A stretch of DNA of 64,000 nucleotides from Arthrobacter luteolus NBRC 107841. Lineage in GTDB: Bacteria; Actinomycetota; Actinomycetes; Actinomycetales; Micrococcaceae. The notes under the pieces are model-generated. The model saw only the letters and a program-made list of their open reading frames with translations. It ran no database searches and was not told the DNA's origin. The stretch spans positions 62,001-126,000 of the forward strand of contig NZ_BCQM01000008.1 in assembly GCF_001552075.1 (NCBI RefSeq). The letters are read 5' to 3'. Positions 41,990-50,239 of the stretch are shown in pieces. The first letter of the stretch is position 1; the number at the start of each line of letters is the position of its first letter. The translations under genes were made by a program, and so were the position numbers.

Positions 41990-43069
41990 TTAGACGGTTT
42001 CCTGAACCGGCGGGAAGTGGGCGCGGTCCACGCGGCGGTGGAACCGCATGCCCGCCAGGCCGCCCAGGAGTGCGCCGATCAGGCTCACGGCCACGCTGGC
42101 GATCACGGCCAGCCAGGTTCCGGCGGAAATGGCACCCAGGTCCTCGGGCAGCGGCGCCACCGAGTTCAGCTGGGTAATGCTGCGGATGTCGTTGCCGAAG
42201 ATCAGGCCCACAATAATGACGACGGCGGCCGCGGCCAGCGCCCACAGCCACACGGCGAGGCCCTGCTTCAGTCCGTTGAAGCGGGCCATCCGCCCGGCCA
42301 CGTAGCCGCCGGCGTAGTACGCCAGCAGCAGCACGGCCAGGGTGATGATCGCGCCGGCCAGGCCAGCGGACTGATTCGCCGCCGCCTGGTCCAGGGCCGC
42401 CCCGAGGTCTGTATCGGTGGAGACGCCGACGGCGGCACCAATCGCGGCCGCCGCAGCTGACAACAGGACCACCATGCCGGTTGCGGTCAGCCAGCCGAAG
42501 AAAGCCGCGCCGAACTTAAAGCCGCCAAAACGTTCGCGTTCCGCGGCCAGCAGGGCTTCGCGGTTGGGCAGCCCCTGCGCCCGCGGGCCGCGGCCGGTGC
42601 GTCCGGCGTCTTGACCGGCGGCGTTTCGGCCAACGCGTCCGGGCCTGGTTCCGTCCTGCCCAGCTGCGTCCTGTCCGGGTGCGTCCTGCCCAGGTGTGGC
42701 CTGCCCGGTACGGTAGGCCGCATCGCTGGGGTCGCGGGTGCCGGTGACTTCGGCGTCGTAACGCCTCGTGTCAGCGGTCCCCAACACCTGGGTGTCGTTT
42801 TGGCGGGTGCCGCTGTTCCCGGTGTTTCCCAAAACCTGGGTGTCGTTCTGCCGGGTGCCCAGTACTTCGGTGTCGTTTTGGGTGCCGGGGTTCCCCAACA
42901 CCTCGGTGTTGTTATGCGGGGTTCCGGCGGCTCCGCTGGTGTTCAGCGGGCGGGTCGCATCCGGCTCGGTGCTGCTGGTGCTGCTGGTGCTGCTGTCCTC
43001 ACGTGCGGCGACATCCTCTGCCCGCCGCCGGCGTTCGCCTGCGGCTGTGCTGCCTGAATCCGTGCTCAT
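41990..43069 (-). CDS. YrzE-like membrane protein with repetitive N terminus
   Basis: A 359-residue protein. The C-terminal 200 residues have four to five membrane helices (FKFGAAFFGWLTATGMVVLL, AGAIITLAVLLLAYYAGGYVAGRMARFNG and others) like the YrzE family. The first 175 residues are cytoplasmic and low-complexity: Ser/Thr-rich, then several copies of a (N)DT[QE]VLG motif between residues about 50 and 100, then Gly/Gln/Asp repeats. Repeated Thr followed by hydrophobic residues would suit phosphorylation by Ser/Thr kinases, which is inference. ATG start with GGAG upstream. Confidence 0.8.
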   Translation of the reverse strand: MSTDSGSTAAGERRRRAEDVAAREDSSTSSTSSTEPDATRPLNTSGAAGTPHNNTEVLGNPGTQNDTEVLGTRQNDTQVLGNTGNSGTRQNDTQVLGTADTRRYDAEVTGTRDPSDAAYRTGQATPGQDAPGQDAAGQDGTRPGRVGRNAAGQDAGRTGRGPRAQGLPNREALLAAERERFGGFKFGAAFFGWLTATGMVVLLSAAAAAIGAAVGVSTDTDLGAALDQAAANQSAGLAGAIITLAVLLLAYYAGGYVAGRMARFNGLKQGLAVWLWALAAAAVVIIVGLIFGNDIRSITQLNSVAPLPEDLGAISAGTWLAVIASVAVSLIGALLGGLAGMRFHRRVDRAHFPPVQETV

Positions 43070-43120
43070 CTGCTGCTCCTTGCCGTCGGGTGCTGGCTGG
43101 CTGAAGGTGATGACTTCATA

Positions 43121-43132
43121 AGTAACCTTACT
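43121..43132. promoter_or_regulatory. AGTAA/TTACT dyad before the YrzE-like gene
   Basis: AGTAACCTTACT has perfect 5-base arms around CC, 52 bases ahead of the minus-strand start at 43069. It is similar in form to the dyads at 15936 and 40916. Confidence 0.35.
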
Positions 43133-43140
43133 GTATGGGT

Positions 43141-43260
43141 GTATCGGGGCGGATCGCGGTGGATCGGCAGGCTGAGGGGGTGGACCGCGGCGGATCGGAG
43201 TGGGTCGGGGCGCTACCGAGGCGGATCGGAGTGGACCGGGGCGGATCGGCAGGTTGGCGG
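43141..43260. repeat. Cluster of short GGCGGATCGG direct repeats
   Basis: The best pair is a 24-base unit at 43189-43212 and 43220-43243 with two differences (period 31), beginning GGCGGATCGGAGTGG. Further partial copies of GGCGGATCG lie at 43148 and 43239. An open frame runs through it but codes only for repeat-derived Gly/Arg/Trp residues and is not believed. Confidence 0.6.
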
Positions 43261-43273
43261 GGCGTGGCGTGGC

Positions 43274-43461
43274 GCACGCAGTTTCCCAGGCAGTGTTGTC
43301 CCCGTGACTGATGGGGCCACGTGTCTCACTCCAGTAACGAAGGGTGGGAAACTGTGCGGGTTACGTGCCGTCGCGGCACGCGTTCCCAGTCTTTGTAGCC
43401 TCCCGTGGCTGGTGGGACCACGCGCGTCACTCCAGTAACGAACAGTGGGAACCCGTGTCGC
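43274..43461. repeat. Two tandem copies of an 85-90 base palindromic element
   Basis: Copy 1 (43274-43357) has arms containing CAGTTTCCCA (43279-43288) and TGGGAAACTG (43345-43354). Copy 2 (43373-43461) has 16-base arms at 43373-43388 and 43446-43461 with two mismatches. Inside, both share the order CCCGTGnCTGnTGGGnCCACG followed by TCACTCCAGTAACGAA and GTGGGAA. Same orientation, 15 bases apart. The element is not a coding sequence; it lies between the YrzE-like and DUF456 genes. Confidence 0.7.
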
Positions 43462-43539
43462 GAGCGGGGGGGGGATAGCGATCTGGAGGCGCCTGGCTCG
43501 AAAGCTGTCCCCGAACCAGCAGGTGAAAGACTGTCCTGC

Positions 43540-44040
43540 ATGGACACCGACCTTTTTATTACCGTCATAGCCGGCCTGCTGATTGCAGTGGGAGTGGCGG
43601 GCATTGTGGTGCCGGTGCTGCCGGGGAGCATCCTGATCCTGCTCACCTTCCTGGGCTGGGCGATCGGGGTCAGCAGCGGTGCCGGCTGGTGGTCCTTCGC
43701 CTTTGGGGCGCTGTTTGCCGTGACCGGAATGTCCGCCAGCGCCGTCCTCACCGGGCGCCGGTTGAAGCAGCGGCAGATCCCTAACCGGTCGGTGCTGATC
43801 GGGCTCATCGCCGGGATTGTCGGAATGTTCGTGATTCCGGTTGTCGGGCTGATCGTCGGATTCGCCGGAGGCCTGCTGATCAGCGAGTTCGCCCGCCAGC
43901 GCAGCCTCTCCGCAGCAGCGTCCTCCTCCTGGGCAGCCCTGAAGGCAACCGGCCTGGGGCTGTTGGTGGAACTGGCGCTCGCCCTCGCCGCAGGAACCGC
44001 CTGGATCATCGGCGTCTGGGTCCATTTCGCGACCCGCTAG
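43540..44040 (+). CDS. DUF456 family membrane protein
   Basis: A 166-residue protein with four to five membrane segments. DLFITVIAGLLIAVGVAGIVVPVLPGSILILLTFLGWAIG and the glycine-rich IVGMFVIPVVGLIVGFAGGLLISEF are the family pattern. I start it at ATG 43540 (MDTDLF); a frame back to 43405 runs through the palindromic element and is not used. Function of the family is unknown. Its last codon and stop are the first bases of a 40-base tandem repeat. Confidence 0.85.
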   Translation: MDTDLFITVIAGLLIAVGVAGIVVPVLPGSILILLTFLGWAIGVSSGAGWWSFAFGALFAVTGMSASAVLTGRRLKQRQIPNRSVLIGLIAGIVGMFVIPVVGLIVGFAGGLLISEFARQRSLSAAASSSWAALKATGLGLLVELALALAAGTAWIIGVWVHFATR

Positions 44041-44152
44041 GGCGTTCGGCAAAACCCCGCGCCCCGTCTCGGCCCGCTAGGGTGTTCGGCTCAACCCCGC
44101 GCCCCGTCACGGCCCGCTAGGGCGTTCGGCTCAAACCCACGCCCCACGTGCC
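44035..44152. repeat. Three tandem copies of a 40-base unit
   Basis: Units begin CGCTAGGGCGTTCGGC at 44035, 44075 and 44115. The first two differ at about four positions and the third diverges at its end. The first unit contains the final Arg codon and stop of the DUF456 gene, so the array arose by duplication of that 3' end. Up to 44207 nothing else is seen. Confidence 0.8.
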
Positions 44153-44207
44153 CCGCTGGCAATGCACCCCAACCCGCCAGCGCATCCAGCGACACCAGGC
44201 CCGCACT

Positions 44208-44780
44208 TCACGACGGCGAAGCCCGCCTGGGGCGGTACGTCCGGCCGAAGCTGCGTTCGGCCCCCTCATGGATCTCGACGAGCTCCCAGTCGTAGCGCCG
44301 CCCGCCGGGAACGTCGAAGATGCGGATGCCGTCACCCAGGAAGACCGGCGCCACGAACACCTGAAGCTCATCAATCAGATCGTGTTCCAGGGCCTGCCGG
44401 GCAATGTCGGCGCTGATGATCTGCACGTCCCTGTCGCCGGCGATTTCCCGGGCGCGGCCGATGGCCTCCACGATGCCGCAGTTCAGCGCGGTGATGGACT
44501 CGTCGCCGGCAAGCTCTTCCGGCCGGTGGGTGAGGATGAACTCGGTACCCGACCAGGCGCCGCCGTACGCCTCGGAGGTCGTTTCGTCCCGCTCGTCCCG
44601 CTGGGCCTTGGCGGCGTCGTACCCGTCCCGGCCGGCGATGATCACCCCGACCTCACCGGCCAGACGCTCCGTCATCCCCTCCGGCAGGGGTTCAGCGGCA
44701 GAGAACCAGGTCATGTCGTGGCCCGGCCCCGCCAGGAAACCATCGAGCGAACTGGTAAATCCCCAGGCGACTTTGCCCAT
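44208..44780 (-). CDS. RibD C-terminal/dihydrofolate reductase-like protein
   Basis: A 190-residue protein of the RibD_C/DHFR-like group. GKVAWGFTSSLDGFLAGPGHDMTWF opens the fold; VGVIIAGRDGYDAAKA, TEFILTHRP and DVQIISADIARQALEHDLIDELQVFVAPVFLGDG are typical. ATG 44780 follows AAGGAGGGG; a longer frame to 44912 has no support. These stand-alone proteins are of unknown substrate and probably use NADPH. Confidence 0.88.
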   Translation of the reverse strand: MGKVAWGFTSSLDGFLAGPGHDMTWFSAAEPLPEGMTERLAGEVGVIIAGRDGYDAAKAQRDERDETTSEAYGGAWSGTEFILTHRPEELAGDESITALNCGIVEAIGRAREIAGDRDVQIISADIARQALEHDLIDELQVFVAPVFLGDGIRIFDVPGGRRYDWELVEIHEGAERSFGRTYRPRRASPS

Positions 44781-44987
44781 GATCCCCTCCTTGGCTGAAC
44801 GCCGGGTCCGGCAGTGGCTAGCCGCAGTTCCCGGGATCAGTTGACTGCCATGCCCGGCACTGCGCCCCGACGTCTGAGGGTGAACGTATCGAAACAGCCA
44901 GCCCCGGCACAAGGTCCGCGGCTGTCATAAAGCGACGCCAGTCACCTGGGCTTGTGCGCCGCGTCACATTCAATTATGGTTCCATTA

Positions 44988-45022
44988 GTTCTCTATACGA
45001 AACACATGTTCGATTATCGAAC
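44988..45022. promoter_or_regulatory. Tandem IclR-type operators before hpaC
   Basis: GTTCGATTATCGAAC (45008-45022) is a perfect palindrome with one central base, close to the 15-base boxes of PcaR/PobR-type IclR regulators. GTTCTCTATACGAAA (44988-45002), a weaker copy, is 5 bases before it. They lie 40-70 bases before the hpaC start. No IclR gene is in the window. Confidence 0.6.
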
Positions 45023-45060
45023 TAGCGGCCGGTTGGCCGCCAAGGTCCAAAGGATTGCCA

Positions 45061-45606
45061 ATGATTGCCAGCCCGAAAGACAGCACGCCGGAGCGCGTGC
45101 CCAACTACCCGCCCGCCGTCCTGCGGCCCCGCGAGCATCACTTCCGCGGCAGCCTGGGCCGCTTCGCCACCGGCGTCGCCATTGTGACGTTCGACGGCGT
45201 TTCCAAGCGCCACGGCCTGACCGTCAACTCCTTCACCTCGGTGTCCATGGATCCGCCGCTGGTGCTGGTGAGCATCGCCCGCACCACCAAGGCCCATGAC
45301 GAGCTCGCGGACCGCCCCTTCACCGTGAATATCCTCGGCGCTGAGCAGCAGGCCCTGGCCATGCACTTCGCCGGCCGCCCGGGCTTCGAGCCCACCTGGA
45401 TCGAGGGCGACGTCGCACCCCGGCTGAGCAACGTCCTGGCCTATTTCGAGTGCAAGCCCTGGGCTGCGTACGACGGCGGCGACCACACCCTGTATCTCGG
45501 CGAAGTCGCAGACTTCAACTACCGCAGCGGCGACGCCCTGTGCTTCGCCAACAGCACCTTCACCACCATTCCGGAAAGCCAGCTCGGCATCGAAGAGCTG
45601 CTCTAA
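45061..45606 (+). CDS. hpaC: Flavin reductase component of 4-hydroxyphenylacetate 3-monooxygenase
   Basis: A 181-residue flavin reductase-like protein. FRGSLGRFATGVAIVTFDG, HGLTVNSFTSVSMDPPLVLVSIARTTKAH, and FTVNILGAEQQALAMHFAG are the HpaC/flavin_Reduct signatures. It supplies reduced FAD to HpaB. ATG 45061 is preceded by AAAGGA; a TTG two codons earlier is less likely. It stands 93 bases before hpaB, with no promoter obvious between them. Confidence 0.88.
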   Translation: MIASPKDSTPERVPNYPPAVLRPREHHFRGSLGRFATGVAIVTFDGVSKRHGLTVNSFTSVSMDPPLVLVSIARTTKAHDELADRPFTVNILGAEQQALAMHFAGRPGFEPTWIEGDVAPRLSNVLAYFECKPWAAYDGGDHTLYLGEVADFNYRSGDALCFANSTFTTIPESQLGIEELL

Positions 45607-45699
45607 GCAGTCCGCCGGTCCCGGACCACCAGCACCACCTGCCGTAAATCACCAAAACAGCCTCAGCGCAGAAGCTACAAACAGAACTGGAGAAAGCCC

Positions 45700-47154
45700 A
45701 TGGGCATCCGCACCGGACAGCAGTACCTCGACGCAATCAACGCCATGCGTCCCCACGTTGTGATCGACGGCGAAGTCGTCACCGAGAACATTGCCGAGCA
45801 CCCGGCCTTCCGCAACAACGCGCGGACCTACGCCAAGCTCTTCGACATGCAGCACGATCCGGCCTACCAGGACCGGCTGACCTACACCTCCCCGTCCACG
45901 GGTGACCTGGTGAACTCCTCCTTTATGGTGCCGCGCAGCCTGGAAGACCTGGAAAAGCGCCGCGACGCCATTTCCTGCTGGGCCGAATACTCCAACGGCT
46001 TCCTGGGCCGCTCCGGCGACTACATGAACTCCTCGCTGACCGCCCTGGCCACCGCCAAGAAGTTCTTCTCCAAGGCTGATCCGGTTTTCGGTGAGCGCAT
46101 CGAGGCGTACTACGAGAAGGCCCGCGAGCAGGACCTCCTGGCTACCCACACCCTGATCCCGCCGCAGGTCAACCGTTCCGTCTCCGGCTCCGAGCAGCTC
46201 GGCGGCCAGCTGGCTGCGCGCATCACCGAAGAGCGTGAAGACGGCATTGTCATCAACGGTGCCCGTATGCTCGCCACGATCGCCCCGATCGCCGACGAAA
46301 TCCTGGTCTTCCCCTCCACCGTGCTCCGCGGCACCCCGGAAGACGCTCCGTACTCCTTCGCCTTCGCGCTGCCCAACGACGCCCCCGGCATGCGCTACCT
46401 CTGCCGCACCTCGCTGCACAACGGCGGCAGCACGCACGACGAGCCGCTGGCCAGCCGCTTCGAAGAGATGGACGCCGTCGTGGTCTTCGAAGACTGCTTC
46501 GTGCCGAACGAGCGCATCTTTATGCTCGGCCACCCGGAACTCTGCAACGCCTGGTACGCCGAGACCGGTGCCGGCCACCTGATGACCCACCAGGTGGTCA
46601 CCCGCACCATCGCCAAGAGCACCTTCTTCCTGGGCCTGGCCTCGGAGCTGGCCGCATCGATCGGCATCGACGGCTTCCAGCACATCCAGGAGGACATTGC
46701 GGAACTGATTGTCGACGTCGAAATCGGCAAGGCGCTCATCCGCGCCGCCGAGGTGGACGGTGAACTGAACGACGAAGGTGTTTACCTGCCGAAGTGGGAC
46801 ACGCTGAACGCCGCCCGCAACTGGTACCCGAAGATCGCGCAGCGCTTCCCGCAGATCATCCGCAAGTTCTCCGCTTCCGGGCTGATGGCTCTGCCGGGTG
46901 AGGCTGACGTGAACTCGGATGCCCGCGGCGACATCGAGAAGTACCTGCAGGGTAAAACCCTCACCGGCCCCGAGCGTGTGCGCCTGTTCAAGCTGGCCTA
47001 CGACGCCTCGATCTCCGGGTTCTCCGGCCGCCAGTCGCTCTACGAGTACTTCTTCTTCGGCGATCCGGTCCGCATGGCCGGCGCCCTGGTCAAGAGCTAC
47101 GACGCCGGGCCCGCCCGGGCCCGCGTACGTGAATTCCTGACCCGCGAAGACTAG
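45700..47154 (+). CDS. hpaB: 4-hydroxyphenylacetate 3-monooxygenase, oxygenase component
   Basis: A 484-residue FADH2-dependent aromatic hydroxylase. RTGQQYLDAINAMRP at the N terminus, NSSLTALATAKKFF, the FAD-contact region LATHTLIPPQVNRS, VVVFEDCFVPNERIFMLG, and the C-terminal FSGRQSLYEYFFFGDPVRM are diagnostic. It ortho-hydroxylates 4-hydroxyphenylacetate (or another phenol) to the catechol. Ring-cleavage genes are not in the window, so the catechol is handled elsewhere or the real substrate is different. A terminator follows. Confidence 0.92.
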   Translation: MGIRTGQQYLDAINAMRPHVVIDGEVVTENIAEHPAFRNNARTYAKLFDMQHDPAYQDRLTYTSPSTGDLVNSSFMVPRSLEDLEKRRDAISCWAEYSNGFLGRSGDYMNSSLTALATAKKFFSKADPVFGERIEAYYEKAREQDLLATHTLIPPQVNRSVSGSEQLGGQLAARITEEREDGIVINGARMLATIAPIADEILVFPSTVLRGTPEDAPYSFAFALPNDAPGMRYLCRTSLHNGGSTHDEPLASRFEEMDAVVVFEDCFVPNERIFMLGHPELCNAWYAETGAGHLMTHQVVTRTIAKSTFFLGLASELAASIGIDGFQHIQEDIAELIVDVEIGKALIRAAEVDGELNDEGVYLPKWDTLNAARNWYPKIAQRFPQIIRKFSASGLMALPGEADVNSDARGDIEKYLQGKTLTGPERVRLFKLAYDASISGFSGRQSLYEYFFFGDPVRMAGALVKSYDAGPARARVREFLTRED

Positions 47155-47164
47155 GCACTAACCG

Positions 47165-47207
47165 GACAAAACCCGGTCCGCGGATCGTTCGCGGGCCGGG
47201 TTTTGTC
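47165..47207 (+). terminator. Terminator after hpaB
   Basis: GACAAAACCCGG at the left pairs with CCGGGTTTTGTC at the right, with an inner CCGCG/CGCGG stem; TTTTGTCATAAAAAG follows. Confidence 0.85.
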
Positions 47208-47317
47208 ATAAAAAGAAAAAGCTGTGTCGTCCATCACAGTTAACGGTATCTTTGGGCGACTGGTTACCGACCGTTCTTTCAGTTAATACTGTCCAGGCCT
47301 TAAACAACGGAGTTTCA

Positions 47318-48664
47318 ATGACTACAAAAAGCGCGTCTGCTGAGCCGTCCCAGCGGATGAGCCGGGAGGAACGCAAGGTACTTGCGGGCACCCTGGTTGG
47401 TACCACCATTGAGTGGTACGACTTCTTCATCTACGCCCAGGCTGCCGGCTTTGTCCTGGCCACCCTCTACTTCGCACCGGTAGGTGAGGGCACTGCCCTG
47501 GCGCAGATTGTCTCCTTCGCCTCCATCGGCATCAGCTTCCTGTTCCGTCCGCTGGGCGCCATCGTCGCCGGCCACCTGGGCGACAAGCTCGGCCGCAAGC
47601 AGATGCTTGTGTTCACCCTCATCATGATGGGTGCCGCCACGGCCTTGATCGGTGTGCTCCCGACCTACGCGCAGATCGGCGTTGCTGCCCCGATCCTGCT
47701 GCTGGTCCTGCGTATCCTGCAGGGCTTCTCCGCCGGTGGCGAATGGGGCGGTGCTGCCCTGCTCTCCGTTGAGCACGCACCCGTGAACAAGCGCGGCTTC
47801 TTCGGCGCCTACCCGCAGATCGGTGTTCCGGTCGGCATGATCCTGGCGACGTTCGTTATGTTTGTCATCTCCAGCACCCTCAGCGAAGAGGCCTTCCTGG
47901 AGTGGGGCTGGCGTATCCCGTTCCTGTTCTCCGTGGTCCTGATCTTCGTGGGCTACTTCATCCGCCGCTCGGTCGATGAGAGCCCGGTTTTCAAGGAGAT
48001 GCAGCAGCGCAAGAAGGAGTCCTCCGCTCCGCTGGGCCAGCTGTTCAAGTACAACTCCCGCGAAGTTATCCTGGCCGCACTGATCTTCATCGCCAACAAC
48101 GCTGCCGGTTACCTGGTCATCGCGTTCTTCGCCTCCTACGCAGGCAAGGCCCTGGGCATGGAGCGTCCGGCAGTACTGCTGGCAACCACGGTCGGTTCCT
48201 TCGGCTGGCTGATCTTCACCATGTACGGCGGTATGCTCTCCGACAAGATCGGCCGTATCCGCACCTTCCAGATTGGCTATGCCTGGGTGTTCCTGTGGGC
48301 TATTCCGATGTTCCTGCTGATCGACACCGCCAACATCTTCCTGTTCGGCCTCTCGATCTTCGTGCTGACCATCGGCCTTGGTCTGTCCTACGGTCCGCAG
48401 TCCGCCCTGTACGCCGAAATGTTCCCGGCCCGCGTCCGCTACTCCGGCGTCTCCATCGGCTACGCGCTCGGTGCCATCCTGGGCGGCGCATTTGCGCCCA
48501 TGATTGCCGAGATGCTGCTGAACGCGACCGGCTGGTCCGGCTCGATCGGCATCTACATCATGGTTCTCTGCGTCATCTCCTTCGTGGCAGTGACCATGGT
48601 CAAGGAAACCAAGGGCGCCGATCTTGGCGTCGAGGAGTCCCACCGGGCTCCGAAGGCTGGCTAA
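47318..48664 (+). CDS. MFS transporter, metabolite:H+ symporter (MHS) family
   Basis: A 448-residue, 12-helix symporter like ShiA, ProP and KgtP. LAGTLVGTTIEWYDFFIYAQAAGFV in helix 1, FLFRPLGAIVAGHLGDKLGRKQMLVFTL (motif A), LRILQGFSAGGEWGGAALLSVEHAP and GGMLSDKIGRIRTFQIG are family hallmarks. ATG 47318 follows GGAG. It lies after the hpaB terminator and has its own leader. Aromatic or dicarboxylic acids are plausible substrates, and uptake of the HpaB substrate is a reasonable guess. Confidence 0.92.
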   Translation: MTTKSASAEPSQRMSREERKVLAGTLVGTTIEWYDFFIYAQAAGFVLATLYFAPVGEGTALAQIVSFASIGISFLFRPLGAIVAGHLGDKLGRKQMLVFTLIMMGAATALIGVLPTYAQIGVAAPILLLVLRILQGFSAGGEWGGAALLSVEHAPVNKRGFFGAYPQIGVPVGMILATFVMFVISSTLSEEAFLEWGWRIPFLFSVVLIFVGYFIRRSVDESPVFKEMQQRKKESSAPLGQLFKYNSREVILAALIFIANNAAGYLVIAFFASYAGKALGMERPAVLLATTVGSFGWLIFTMYGGMLSDKIGRIRTFQIGYAWVFLWAIPMFLLIDTANIFLFGLSIFVLTIGLGLSYGPQSALYAEMFPARVRYSGVSIGYALGAILGGAFAPMIAEMLLNATGWSGSIGIYIMVLCVISFVAVTMVKETKGADLGVEESHRAPKAG

Positions 48665-48723
48665 CCAGTCCGCTTTCTGCCCCCGGTAAAAACCTCACAG
48701 TAAAAACGCAGTAAAGAACAGAG

Positions 48724-48755
48724 GACCGGCCCCTTGGAGCGTCAAGGGGCCGGTC
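48724..48755 (+). terminator. Terminator after the MHS transporter
   Basis: GACCGGCCCCTTG pairs with CAAGGGGCCGGTC around GAGCGT; TTCTGTCT follows. Confidence 0.8.
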
Positions 48756-48926
48756 TTCTGTCTGCGGCAAGGGGTCCCGGCCGGGTGTTGGCCGCGGTGG
48801 CTGGCCGCAGCCCAACGCCCTGCCGGATTCCAGCGAAGCAACATGATAGACATGGACGTTTAGCCTGCGCTGACGCCAGCGGCGGTTCAGGGTGCGGGCT
48901 TTTCCGATGGATGGAAGGACGCAACG

Positions 48927-50144
48927 ATGCTCGGTACCTCCCGGCAAGTACAACGGCAGGAACGCACTGCACGGTTCGGGTTCGCCTTCATCGGCGTCCT
49001 GCTGATTGCTGCCAACCTTCGGGGATCGTTCGTCAGCGTTGGCCCGGTCCTGTCAAACATCAGCGCCGACCTGGATCTGAGCACCACCGCAGCCGGGTTC
49101 CTGACCGGCCTTCCACTGATCGCGTTTGCGGTCTTCTCACCGATGGCTCCCGGTGTGGCCGCCCGGCTCGGCCTCGACCGGACCATGTGGGTGTCCCTGC
49201 TCATCCTCGCCGCAGGCATCGTGCTCCGCTCCCTGCCGGTGCCCGGGTTCATCTGGGCCGGCACCGCAATGATCGGGCTGGCCATCGCCTTCCTCAACGT
49301 TCTGGTGCCATCGCTGGTAAAGCGGGACTTTCCCCTCAAGGTCAGCCAGATCACGGGCAAATACACCGCGGTGCAGGCCGGGGTCGCCGCGCTCGGTGCC
49401 GCCGTCGTCGTTCCGGTGGCCCAGACCTCCCCGGCGGGATGGCGGCTGGCCCTCGGGATCTGGGTGGGTGTCGCGCTCATCGCGATGGCCGTCCTGCTGC
49501 CCTGGCTGCGCCGCGGGCCGTCCGACGCCGGCACCCGGCAGGCGCCCGCAGAAGCGGAGGAAGCCTACCGGTCGCCGTGGGGATCGGCCTTGGGCTGGCA
49601 GGTGACGCTCTTTATGGGGCTGCAGTCGGTCGCGTTCTACGTCCTTATGGCCTGGCTGCCCACCATCGAGCAGGATCACGGGGTTTCCGCCACCACAGCC
49701 GGCATCCACCTGTCCGTTTTTCTCCTGGTCAACGTCTTCGCCAGCCTCGCCGCCGGAAGCCTGCTGCACCGGGGAACGGATCAGCGGCTCATTTCCTTCG
49801 TCAGCGGCGCGCTGATGGTGGTGACGTTCCTCGGACTGGCTGTGGCGCCGGACCTGACACTGCTGTGGGTCCTGCTCGGCTCCATCGGATGCGGCAGCCT
49901 CATTGTGATCGCCCTGTCCCTGTTCAGCCTGCGGAGCGTGAACTACCCCCAGGCAGCGTCGCTCTCCGGTATGGCGCAGTCTGTCGGCTACACCCTGGGC
50001 GCGATGGGCCCGGTCATGTTCGGCGGTCTGCGGGAGCTGAGGGGGGACTGGACGCTGCCGCTGCTGGCAGCGGCAGCCATCATGGCGGTCCTCGCGGTGA
50101 CGTGCCTTTTTGCGGGCCGGAACCGGGTCATCAGCGCCGCCTGA
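48927..50144 (+). CDS. MFS transporter, CynX/NimT family
   Basis: A 405-residue, 12-helix transporter. FAFIGVLLIAANLRGSFVSVGPVLSNISADLDLS and TTAAGFLTGLPLIAFAVFSPMAPGVAARLG are the CynX/NimT pattern (cyanate and 2-nitroimidazole transporters). ATG 48927 has GGAAGGAC upstream. A cyanate operon starts 14 kb away at 63.2 kb, but linkage is not shown. After the stop, GAGCAGCC-GGGGCGCTGCCGC occurs twice at 50180 and 50207. Confidence 0.88.
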   Translation: MLGTSRQVQRQERTARFGFAFIGVLLIAANLRGSFVSVGPVLSNISADLDLSTTAAGFLTGLPLIAFAVFSPMAPGVAARLGLDRTMWVSLLILAAGIVLRSLPVPGFIWAGTAMIGLAIAFLNVLVPSLVKRDFPLKVSQITGKYTAVQAGVAALGAAVVVPVAQTSPAGWRLALGIWVGVALIAMAVLLPWLRRGPSDAGTRQAPAEAEEAYRSPWGSALGWQVTLFMGLQSVAFYVLMAWLPTIEQDHGVSATTAGIHLSVFLLVNVFASLAAGSLLHRGTDQRLISFVSGALMVVTFLGLAVAPDLTLLWVLLGSIGCGSLIVIALSLFSLRSVNYPQAASLSGMAQSVGYTLGAMGPVMFGGLRELRGDWTLPLLAAAAIMAVLAVTCLFAGRNRVISAA

Positions 50145-50239
50145 GCTGCCGACCGCCGAACCGGCGGCGCGGCCGCCCGGAGCAGCCTGGGGCGCTGCCG
50201 CCCTGGGAGCAGCCCGGGGCGCTGCCGCGCAGGAGGGCG

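Noticed and set aside
43139-43438. Gly/Arg/Trp-rich plus-strand frame
   Set aside because: Translation of the direct repeats and palindromic element; no ribosome site and no family resemblance.
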